Shown here in pieces: positions 49,928 to 59,017 of a stretch of 64,000 bases of DNA. Made by a program: the position numbers and the translations under genes. The notes under the pieces are model-generated. The model did not search any database and was not told the origin of the DNA. It saw only the letters and a list, made by a program, of their open reading frames with translations. The stretch comes from Paulinella micropora (Eukaryota > Cercozoa > Imbricatea > Euglyphida > Paulinellidae): contig WBZZ01005583.1 of the NCBI GenBank assembly GCA_019918135.1, positions 1 to 64,000 of the forward strand, in the 5' to 3' direction. Each line of letters begins with the position of its first letter. The first letter of the stretch is position 1.

Positions 49928-52819
49928 ATGCCTAGAAAAAGCCAGGCCGCAAGGAACAACGATGAGGCTGACGAGGAAGAGATTCCGAAGCCGATTTTTA
50001 CGTTAGGCCAACGCATGGAAAAAAAGGTGCTAAAAAAGATCTCCATGCTAGAAAACCTCAATGAGTGGGAGCTGGATGTCAACGCGCTGTTGGGGTCATG
50101 CGATCTTACTCGAAACCCTGTCGAGTACATGCCTGGCAAACATGACAAGAAGGGAAGGGCTTTTGGGGAAGGTTCGATTGGAAATGTTCCGAAATGGATA
50201 ATGCGTCTTGTCTCTGGCTACTACTACGAATCGATTGACATAAGCAATGCCGCAGCTACTATTCTGGTACAGCTGGCCGACCGAGAGCGTGCGAAAGTGC
50301 CGGCTCTGTTCCGCAAGTATGTGAACGGCGAGCGGGAATCCATGCAAAAGCTGTTGTTAGAGCAGGTCGGCAGAGAGGATACCCCGGCTAACAGAAAGTG
50401 GGCCAAGAAGCAATTCAACTCGGTGATCAACCAAAAGTCTGTGCGGGGCGACTACCTGATCGACTGCCCGCTCATGCGCGACTGGTCGCAAGCTTGCAAG
50501 AGCTTAGGGGAGCAGTTCAAACGCTTGGATGTTTTTGCGGAGGTGTGGGCTTTGGTGGAGTCGCTCAGCGACAAACCCAACAAGCTGGCTACCTTTGTCT
50601 CGTACGTCTATCAGCAAGAAGAATTGAAAATCATGATGGCTGTCATGAAGTACCTGCGTTCCCAGGCTCTTTACACCGGGGTTTACAAGTACGATGAACT
50701 GCTTGTCGAAAGCAATGTACATAAGGGCGGGGAGCGTGTCTTTACGGGCGCGAGGCTGGCGAGTATTCAGGCTCACGTAAAGAATGTGCTGGGGCTTGAC
50801 GTCGAGTTCCATAGCGACAGCTACCTGCCCACAATCGAGGACAATAAAAAGCTCTATGGCCCCGTTAATTTGAACAAGCTGGCCAATGATACGGAATGCT
50901 GTCGCGAGCTGCTGGTGCGCCATGGCTACGAGAACAAGCTACTGCGGTACGAGGGATTTATCTTAAAGCCTCATGCGGTCATTCCCGGTGTATATGAATA
51001 TTCGAGCGATTATATAACCTACACCGCGGAGGTGCTCGGGTCTTCGCTCTACTACACCGACAATGTCAGGTCGGGCAATGACACTCTGGACAAGTACCTA
51101 GCTCGTGTGCCGCATCCTTTCTTCCCGCTAATGACCCAGTCGTCAATCCGCAGCGACTGGGTCAGCTTCCGCAATTGCTCATTCAACATCAAGACCTTGG
51201 ACTACCGTACCTGGGATGACTTCAAGGAGAAAGGAGAGATGCCTCCGTTTACGGATCACTTTTATGACTTCGAAATAGATTTTGCAAAATTGGCAGAAGC
51301 CCCCGGCCACGGCGACGAGTACCTTACTCCCCTATGGTCGAACATGCTGAAGCTGCAGCTCAGCGAAGAAATGAGCTACATGTTCGAAGTGCTAGTCGGA
51401 AGGCTCTTGTACGGCGTCGGAGAATTTGATAATTGGCAAGTCATGCCGTTTCTGCTCGGGGACGGTGGGACGGGCAAAGGCACGGCTCTGGAGCTTATTG
51501 CGCTGATGAAGCCTTTGGGCAAGGTAGGGGTCATAAATAAAAACATGGAGGAGAAGTTTGGCCTGGAAGGCCTTTATCGGAAGGAGCTTGTGATGTGTAT
51601 GGACCTGCCACAAAACTTTGCGAGTGTTTTGGATCAGGCCACCATGCAAAGCTGTATCACAGGAGAGAACGTGGCCGTTCCTCGTAAGAACAAGACAGCC
51701 ATCACAAGCCTGCGATGGAAGATTCCTATGATTGGGGGCGGAAACTGGGTCATGAATTACAACGATGAACAAGGGCAGTGGAAGCGACGACTTGCGCTGA
51801 TACTTTGGCCTCAGACTCCCGGAAAAGTCCAATCGGATCTAAAAGAACGCATCGCTAGAAGCGAGTTGCCCTACGTTCTGCTCCGCTGTGTCGCTCGCTA
51901 CCGGATTACTGTGCAAGAGAAGCCGGGCGCTGACTTCTGGCGAGAGATAGCGCCCGACGAGCTCCGGCAGAGTCAGAAATACGTGGAAAGCCGCATGAAC
52001 GTACTGGCGCGGTTCGTGCACGAGGGTTCAAAGGAGCACGGGGTGATCCCAGATAAAGGACGCCTTACTCTGTGGGAAGACTTTATCTCGGCGTATGAGG
52101 GGTACTTAAAGGAGCTGAAACAACCTACTTTGAAGGGGGCCGAAAATATCCCCTACAGCGCGCTGCGCCAAAACGATTTCGAGGTGTTTGCCCCGCGCAC
52201 GGGCCTAGGCGCTGGAAGGGGTGCTCACAAGAAAGACGGGCGCGTCAACTACTGCGTATACTGCCCGTGCAGCAAGTCCGAGCTAGGACACGAGTGCGAC
52301 CCCACGGGAGTCTGTCGAGGGGGCCTGTGCCGGTATGTGAATTGTAAGAACAAGGGGCACAGGGATGCGGGCCGGCTCAAAGCGTATGGAATCGTAAATA
52401 TGCGGATTGTGCCGCGCGGTGAGTTCGACCAGTGGCTGATTGGCACTACGGAGGCCGACTCGGAATTGGGACCCAGCGAGAGCCACAGCGAGAGCCTCAG
52501 CGTCAAGGAGTGGCTTTCGCTGAGGGTTTTAACCTTGGCAGCGACGCAAGATAACACAGAAGATGTCAGGCGCGCGATCGAAAAAATGTTAGAGGCGAAT
52601 GGCAAGGCGGAGCGCAAGGCGGGGCGCAAGGCGGAGCGCAGGCGTGCCTGCCAAATTGCTGGCGTCAAGAACTGGAGGGCCTTGAAAAAAATATACAAGG
52701 AAGCACAAAAGCGAAAGCGAGAGGAACGACAGTCACAGGGGTCTTCTTCTAAGAAGTCCCGACTGTCGGCCGAAGCTGCCCAGGAACGTGCGGAAAAGTA
52801 CCCTTTGGATAAAAAATGA
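49928..52819 (+). CDS. TVpol (PolA-like polymerase) + SF3 helicase replication protein, intact
   Basis: 963 residues from ATG 49,928, chosen because copy 1 starts at the equivalent Met. PolA-like palm: motif A 'ESIDISNAAATIL' (101-113), motif B 'WAKKQFNSVINQK' (158-170), motif C 'YKYDELLVES' (253-262). SF3 helicase: Walker A 'GDGGTGKGT' (511-519), Walker B 'ELVMCMDLP' (553-561), sensor Asn in 'GGGNW' (603-607), Arg finger in 'WKRRL' (618-622). A Cys/His cluster (776-811) and a Lys/Arg-rich C-terminus follow. This domain fusion replicates virophages, PLVs and transpovirons. It lacks any capsid neighbour here. The next small gene starts at an ATGA overlap with its stop. Confidence 0.82.
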   Translation: MPRKSQAARNNDEADEEEIPKPIFTLGQRMEKKVLKKISMLENLNEWELDVNALLGSCDLTRNPVEYMPGKHDKKGRAFGEGSIGNVPKWIMRLVSGYYYESIDISNAAATILVQLADRERAKVPALFRKYVNGERESMQKLLLEQVGREDTPANRKWAKKQFNSVINQKSVRGDYLIDCPLMRDWSQACKSLGEQFKRLDVFAEVWALVESLSDKPNKLATFVSYVYQQEELKIMMAVMKYLRSQALYTGVYKYDELLVESNVHKGGERVFTGARLASIQAHVKNVLGLDVEFHSDSYLPTIEDNKKLYGPVNLNKLANDTECCRELLVRHGYENKLLRYEGFILKPHAVIPGVYEYSSDYITYTAEVLGSSLYYTDNVRSGNDTLDKYLARVPHPFFPLMTQSSIRSDWVSFRNCSFNIKTLDYRTWDDFKEKGEMPPFTDHFYDFEIDFAKLAEAPGHGDEYLTPLWSNMLKLQLSEEMSYMFEVLVGRLLYGVGEFDNWQVMPFLLGDGGTGKGTALELIALMKPLGKVGVINKNMEEKFGLEGLYRKELVMCMDLPQNFASVLDQATMQSCITGENVAVPRKNKTAITSLRWKIPMIGGGNWVMNYNDEQGQWKRRLALILWPQTPGKVQSDLKERIARSELPYVLLRCVARYRITVQEKPGADFWREIAPDELRQSQKYVESRMNVLARFVHEGSKEHGVIPDKGRLTLWEDFISAYEGYLKELKQPTLKGAENIPYSALRQNDFEVFAPRTGLGAGRGAHKKDGRVNYCVYCPCSKSELGHECDPTGVCRGGLCRYVNCKNKGHRDAGRLKAYGIVNMRIVPRGEFDQWLIGTTEADSELGPSESHSESLSVKEWLSLRVLTLAATQDNTEDVRRAIEKMLEANGKAERKAGRKAERRRACQIAGVKNWRALKKIYKEAQKRKREERQSQGSSSKKSRLSAEAAQERAEKYPLDKK

Positions 52820-53146
52820 GTAAGAACCAGAACAACCAGGATGTTCAAGAGGTAAGTTTTTGGATATATTCATGCTCATTTTTATCCAAGGGCCTGCTAC
52901 TGCTTTCTTGCATCATCGACATTTTCGAAACCCACTATGCCTCCTCCTGTATGTGTGTTGCAGGCGCACGCTGGATTTCCGTGCGTCGGACGGTGGCAGT
53001 GCGCTGGCTGCACTGCCACTCGGCGTGGTTCTGTCAAAGCCCAGGGCAGGAGACTAGCAAGTATTTTGTCTAGCTTCATTAAATTAGTTTTTTTTCTTTC
53101 GTGCACACAATTCTTTACCCCACCCAAGGGATGGTCCTTGAGTTGA
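52816..53146 (+). CDS. Small two-exon gene overlapping the TVpol stop
   Basis: ATG at 52,816 overlaps the TVpol TGA (ATGA). Twelve codons end in CAAGAG followed by a consensus 5' splice site GTAAGT (52,852). An acceptor TGTTGCAG ends at 52,963, and exon 2 (52,964-53,146) continues in phase, giving 72 residues with 'FPCVGRWQCAGCTATRRG', a possible small zinc-binding motif, and a hydrophobic C-terminus. Predicted from splice signals only; a function linked to the replication protein is conjecture. Confidence 0.4.
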
Positions 53147-53664
53147 AGAAGAGACCAGCTTGGGCACGCGCATGAGCAGGGGCGAGGCACCCCCCCCCCC
53201 TCCTCCCCTTATGCACCGCTCAGTCTCACGCAGGCGAGGCCGGAATACTGCCTCTCAGTCGGGGCAATAGTGCTAGGTCCTGCCGGGCAGTGCTACCCCT
53301 GCTCAGGACCATATCGGACCACACATGCGCCGTTGCTATTATAGTTGGAATAAAAGTAGCGGGTCGACGAGAGCCGAAAGCTTCGCAATTGATTGGGGAG
53401 GATATTGTACGAGTAAAAGTTATCAGGACAAGCTCCGCTTGTTACAAACCAGTGGAAACAGTCTCGGCATCGCAGCCGTCTCGGCTGCGATGCTGTACGC
53501 CGGCAGCCGCCGGTAAGGCTCCGTTGGCACCAGCCGCCGGCGAAACGAAAGGAAAAAAAATGCTAACCTGCTTGCTTTTTTTTTTTTCATTCGGGCCTCG
53601 CAGAAAAAAAATTAAAGGCTTGCAGTAGACACCTCTCCCTTGCGCAACCGCTCGTCTATCCTAA
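53147..53664. other. Spacer with decayed surface-protein fragment
   Basis: A C-rich tract (53,188-53,207) is followed at about 53,330-53,465 by sequence clearly similar to 59,345-59,465 (shared GTTGGAATAAAAGTAGCG, GTCGACGAGAGCCG, GAGTAAAAGT), i.e. a degenerate minus-strand copy of the C-terminal domain of the second surface protein. An ATACTGCCTCT motif at about 53,243 recalls the dispersed TACTGCCT repeat. Confidence 0.5.
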
Positions 53665-56600
53665 TTAGTAGTCACTACAACACATAACCCCGTCCACTAG
53701 GTAGTTGCTCTTGTTCACAAACCGGCTCTGATTCACACTTGCCTCCGACTTCCAGCGCACGCTAGGGAGAAAACTAAAGCCCAACCCCTGCGGAGCAAAG
53801 TATTTTCCGGCAGGGCCCATTTGGCTAATTAGCACATTGCACAAGACCGCACTTCCGTTAACACCCAGGCAGTGCAATCCGCTGAAGTTGGTTTGGCCGT
53901 ACCCTTCACAACCACCCGCCGCTACAAAGTACTGCTGCGCGGCGCTCACGAGCGTCGGATCGATTTGCAGGTTAGAATCAGTAGGCACGCGACAGACGTG
54001 AAACCCAAAGTTACAGGCCCCCCCCGCCGTGATGCCTCGCAGGAGCGGGTTGCCGGCCTGCCCGCTAGGCCGCCGGAGCTCGCGTACAAGCCGGGCGAAG
54101 AAAAGCTGGCGGAGCACTGGTACGAAGGCGAACCTGCACTCCCCTTAAGCCCGAACGGGCTTTTGTGGCTGCTGCACGGCGTTGCCGGCCAGGCACAGCT
54201 GCAGGAGTCGTCAAAGGTACAGCCAACACCCGCGGGCTCCCTGCATTTGCTGCAGTAGTAGGGAGCTCCGGCTGGTTGTGTGCAGCCGCTGCAGCACCAC
54301 TCGTTAAAAAACATATCGTCTGCCGTAGCCTGCCCGGAGGCGCTGGGTTGTATTTGCATAATGACAAATCTGTAGTGCGAGTACATGGCGGGGTTGTTGA
54401 TGACCCAGGTCCTCTCGTGCCCCAACCACAAGGGGGAGATGTTGGTCTGCTGTGACAGGACGTGCCAGTCTACCAAGTCGTAACCGCCCAGCAGCGCGAA
54501 GCTCACGGGAGTGCCGGCGCACACCCCATGCGCGCTCGTGGTCTGCCGGCAGCCAAAAGAGTAGCTAGTGATCACTCGCTCCGACGAGTGCGAGAGCTGC
54601 ACCCACTCTCCCGCTATGCCCGCGCTGCTCTTGGCGCCCAGGTAAGCACCCGTGGCGACGTCGTAGGCATTGTCCGAGGCCCACCTGGACGCGCCCGTGT
54701 ACGCGCCTACCAGCGTCCAGAGAAACGCCGAGCTGCCACTCTGCGACAGCGTCCAGGCTCCGTATGTCAGCGAGGTCGTCCAATCCAAGTAAAAAACTCG
54801 GTTCATCCTGCGGCAGTCGCTGTCAGAAGGCCACATGGTACACTCGTTTTGCCGGTAGCAGCCCTGCCCCAGACCCCCGCCGAGCCGCGCGTTAGCATCG
54901 CAGGTGCAATTGTAGCTGCTAATAGGAACATTGGCGCAGCTGGGGCAGCACCATTCCCGCAGCCAAAGGAGTTGGATCGCTACATTTGTAGTGCCGCCAC
55001 TCTTAGACACAACAAACCGGTACACAGTGTAGGGCCCTGGCTGGTCAATGAAAAATCGTTGCCTGGCGAGCCCCGCCGACCAGGTGATGGCCGGTCTGTG
55101 CAGCAGTGTGGTCCAGCTCGTGCCGCCGTCTCTGCTAGCTAGCAGCGTAAAGTTGCGTGGAGACCGAGCTAAAGCCGAGGGAGCCTGCATGATGAACTGG
55201 GTGATGACACGTGGAACACTAATTTGCACCTGAACGTATTCTCCTGGAGCACCCGCGGTGTTGACGCTGCCAGCGTATATTCCGGACCCGGATACATACG
55301 TTCCAGCTGCGCACCGCCAGCCTTCACTGTAGATACTATCCCAGAACGCAGAGTAGGCGACAGTGCCTTCTGACGAAGCACTTATGGTATAGGTAGCTGA
55401 GGCGGTGCTCAAGGGGTTGGCACTGAAAGAGGTAGTCTCGAGCGTCTGGTCGCAAGCGCTGTTCCAAGCGGTGCACTCGTTGATATGTGGGCTGGGGGTG
55501 GGCGTGAGCGAGCTCGTGACCGTCACGGACGGCGTCGGCGAGCTAGTGGCCGTCACGGACGGCGTCGGCGAGCTAGACACAGATGGCGACCTAGACAAAG
55601 ACACCGACACCGAGCTGGACACCGACGCCGAGCTAGACACCGATGCCGAGCTGGACACTGAAACTGACCTAGTCAACGACACCGAGCTGGTCCCCGACAC
55701 CGAGCTGGACACTGACACCGAGCTGCTCACTGACGCCGAGCTGGTCACCGACGCCGAGCTGGTCACCGACGCCGAGCGGGTCGCCGACACCGAGCTGGAC
55801 ACCGACACCGAGCTAGACACCGACGCCGAGCTGGACACTGAAACTGACCTAGTCACCGACACCGAGCTGGTCACCGACGCCGAGCTGGACACTGACACCG
55901 AGCTGCTCACTGATGCCGAGCTGGTCACCGACGCCGAGCTGGTCACCGACGCGGAGCTGGACACCGACTCCGAGCTGGTCACCGACGCCGAGCTGGACAC
56001 CGACGCCGAGCTGGACACCGACGCCGAGCTGCTCACCGACACCGAGCTGCTCACCAACACCGAGCTGCTCACCGACGCCGAGCTGGTCACCGACGCCGAG
56101 CTGGACACCGACACCGAGCTGCTCACCGACGCCGAGCTGCTCACCGACGCCGAGCTAGTCCCCGACGCCGAGCTGGACACCGACGCCGAGCTGGACACCG
56201 ACGCCGAGCTGCTCACCGACGCCGAGATGCTCACAGACGCTGAGCTGCTCACTGACGCCGCGCTGCTCACTGACGCCGAGCTGGACACCGACGCCGGGCT
56301 GTACACTGACACTGAGCTGGTCGCCGACACTGAGTTGGACACTGAAGCCGACCTGGACACCAACACTAAGCTGGTCGTCGACGCAGAGTTGTTCACCGAC
56401 ACTGAGTTGAACACTGACGCCGAGCTGGACACCGATACGGAGGTGGACACAGACACCGAGCTAGAGCGAGAAGCTGAGCCAGAGTGGCTCTGCGAAGGCC
56501 AGCTATCCATGCACGCGCGGGGGGCCTGGGACTTTGGCAGCACAGACCCGCGCGTTAGGCCCTTGCATAGGGCCGCGGTGGCGTGTGGGTTCATGGGCGC

Positions 56601-57527
56601 TACCGTCCAGTTGCTCAGGTCCTGTACCAACACGGGTGCGCCGGACAGCATTCCGCTTGCGTCTTGCAGGCTGTCTGGCCTCCAGCGAGACAAGTCTGCC
56701 CCGAGCAGGGATGCGTTCGCAAACATGCCGCTGGCGTTCACAACCCGCGATATGTTCCAATTTGCCAGTCCGGGCAGCGCAGTGGTCTGCGTGCCGCGGA
56801 ACATGTACGCCGTATCTAGCACGCGCGACAGGTCCCAGCTCGTGACGTTAGCAAACTTGAGGCACGGCGAGTCCGCAAAGGCCGCGCGAGTGCTGGTCAG
56901 CGACGCACGCACTCGCAGCCCCGACACGTCGAAGCACGCGGCCCGCGACAGCCCCGCGAAGCTGAAGGCCAGGCTCTGCAAACCCGTCGTGTCCAGCTGG
57001 TCCAGGGGCGGCAGCCACTGCAGCTCAGTCTCGCCGTAGAAGTGTTGCCCCGTCTCGGCCGCGAGCCGCAGCCCGCCCCACTGCAGCACCTTGCGCAGGG
57101 CTACCCGGCCGCCGCCGCCGTGTTGGGACCGCCAATCCAAGGTCATAGCCCACGCCGGCAGCCGGCCGCGCACGACCACCAAGAACACACCGCCGTCGGT
57201 AAAAGTATGGCTGCACGGCCCCAGCAGCGCGCTGCACTGCTGCGCGGCCCTTCCCTGCTCCCAAAAAACCTCCCACACACCGGCTACCGACGCTGACGCT
57301 TGCCTGCGCCTCCTGGCAGCCGCGGCCGCCCCGTTGGCGCCTGCGGAGGGCAGCGTCCAGTTGTCGCCCGCCGCGCTCACCGACAGCTCCAGCACCAAAT
57401 CGCCGGGCGTAGCCACAGATGGATCATACGGGCAATACGCGCGCAACAGCAACGGCAGCAATGCCGCCAGCAGAACACGCGGCCACCCCAAGGAACCTAA
57501 GCTACAGGAAAATAGCCGGGCGTGCAT
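53665..57527 (-). CDS. Large Ser-rich surface protein: signal peptide, DUF285, Ser repeats, two discoidin-like domains
   Basis: Reads from ATG 57,527 ('[11 protein letters not shown]') for 1,193 residues to 53,946; a run of eight C (54,018-54,025) probably hides a frameshift, since the next frame gives a Cys-patterned C-terminus ('[14 protein letters not shown]') to 53,665. Domains in order: signal peptide; beta-rich region; BspA/DUF285 repeats ('[19 protein letters not shown]', '[17 protein letters not shown]'); about 320 residues of SVSSSASVS repeats; 'SPTPSVT' linker; Cys-rich EGF-like bits; two F5/8-type-C (discoidin)-like domains; Cys-rich end. An adhesive cell-surface or virion-surface role is inferred. 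Confidence 0.6.
55560..56470. repeat. 18-bp Ser-repeat region inside the intact surface-protein gene
   Basis: About 50 diverged copies of the same 18-bp motif as at 60,760-64,000, here without higher-order units and without frame breaks, encoding the long Ser/Val/Ala stalk of the intact surface protein. Confidence 0.85.
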
Positions 57528-57544
57528 CTCTTTTCTATAGATAT

Positions 57545-57655
57545 CGCGAAAATGTACCCCAGCCCCCGTCCCCCCTGCCTCTCTCTTTCTCCCACCGGCG
57601 AGGGGGGGGGGGGGAGAGGCGACCCCCCCTTCCCTTCCCTTGCTCCTTCTTTTAA
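57545..57655. repeat. Purine/pyrimidine hairpin between surface-protein copies
   Basis: C/T-rich stretch, ACCGGCGAGG, poly-G, GAGGCGA, poly-C, CCCTTCCCTTGC and a T-rich end. It lies just upstream (minus strand) of the intact surface-protein start and resembles the tract at 38,815-38,935. Confidence 0.6.
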
Positions 57656-58442
57656 CCCGTGATATGTTCCAATTTGCCAGTCCGGGCAGCGCAGTGGTCC
57701 GCGTGCCGCTGAACATGTACGCCGTATCTAGCACGCGCGACAGGTCCCAGCTCGTGACGTTAGCAAACTTGAGGCACGGCGAGTCCGCAAAGGCCGCGCG
57801 AGTGCTGGTCAGCGACGCACGCACTCGCAGCCCCGACACGTCGAAGCACGCGGCCCGCGACAGCCCCGCGAAGCTGAAGGCTAGGCTCTGCAAACCCGTC
57901 GTGTCCAACTGGTCCAGGGGTGGCAGCCACTCCAACGCCGTTTCGCCGTAGAAGTGTTGCCCCGTCTCGGCCGCGAGCTGCAGCCCGCCCCACTGCAGCA
58001 CTTTGCGCAAGGCTACCCGCCCGCTGCCGCCGTGCTGGGCCCGCCACTCTCGGGTCATGGCCCACGCTGGCAGCCGTCCGCGCACTACTACCGAGAACAC
58101 GCCCCCGTCGGTAAAAGTGTGGCTGCACGGCCCCAGCTGCGCGCTGCACTGCTGCGCGGCCCCCCCATGCTCCCAGAAAACTTTCCACACACCGGCTACC
58201 GACGCAGACGCTCGCCTGCGCCTCCTGCCAGCCGTGACGGCCCCGTTGGCGCCTGCGGCGGGCAGCGTCCAGTTGTCGCCCGCCGCACTCACCGACAGCT
58301 CCAGCACCAAGTCGCCGGGCTCAACCACAAAGAGACCATACGGACAATACGCGCGCAATAGCAACGGCAGCAATGCGACTACCAACACGCGCAGCCACCC
58401 CGCCTTGCTGCCGGGAACTAGGTTCAACTGTACCGTCATCAT
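57656..58442 (-). pseudogene. Truncated tandem copy of the surface-protein N-terminus
   Basis: Starts at 58,442 ('MMTVQLNLVPGSKAGW') and matches the intact protein through the DUF285 part ('LANWNISRV'), then ends in the purine/pyrimidine tract. The frame happens to stay open through that tract into the next copy, so a giant fusion ORF of about 1,500 residues exists, but the signal peptide and start of the downstream copy show that these were separate genes. Confidence 0.6.
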
Positions 58443-58689
58443 TTATATAAATATGGCTAAATGTACACCCAGCCTTTCTCCCTGACTGACTGACTGGGGG
58501 AATGCAAGGGCAGGGCAGTGCACAACGTTTGTGCACTATGCTCATGATGGAACCTGTGCCAAAGCATCCGGTCGACGTGGCTGTGAGAGTAGCAGCGCTT
58601 GACCACGACACGAGCAAACTGTTTGCCGTCGTGGCGTGCACGCAAAACCGCCGTTGCCGAGCTGCACCAAGGCCGGCGGCGGGCAGCGT

Positions 58690-58861
58690 CCAGTTGTCGC
58701 GCCGCCGCGCTCACCGACAGCTCCAGCACCAGATCGCCTGGCGTAGCCTCAGAGGGATCACACGGGCAATACGCGTGCAACAGCAATGGCAGCAAGGCGG
58801 CTAGCAACACGCGCGGCCACCCCAGGGAGCCGGAGCTACAAGAAAATATATTAAACCGCAT
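58690..58861 (-). pseudogene. Third, short copy of the surface-protein signal-peptide region
   Basis: From ATG 58,861 ('[18 protein letters not shown]') it matches the first 55 residues of the other copies ('[15 protein letters not shown]') and then diverges by frameshift. The upstream ATAGATAT box at about 58,870 is also present before the intact copy (57,535). Confidence 0.55.
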
Positions 58862-59017
58862 CTCTCTTTTATAGATATTACTATATGTACCCCAGCCCCG
58901 TCTCTCTCCTAGGGCTCTTTTTGATGCTCCCACTGTACACCTTTTAATAAATGTTGACTAGGAGGTATCTGCCTGTCGCGCACACAGAATCTTCCGCAGT
59001 CCTAGCCTTCCGTGCGA

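Noticed and set aside
55405..57039. Plus-strand 544-residue frame of Glu-Leu-Asp-Thr-Asp repeats
   Set aside because: It is the antisense of the 18-bp Ser-repeat in the surface-protein gene; the minus strand has signal peptide and recognisable domains.
53946..58442. One 1,498-residue surface protein
   Set aside because: An internal signal peptide and an intergenic-type purine/pyrimidine tract show that it is two adjacent genes joined by a chance open frame.
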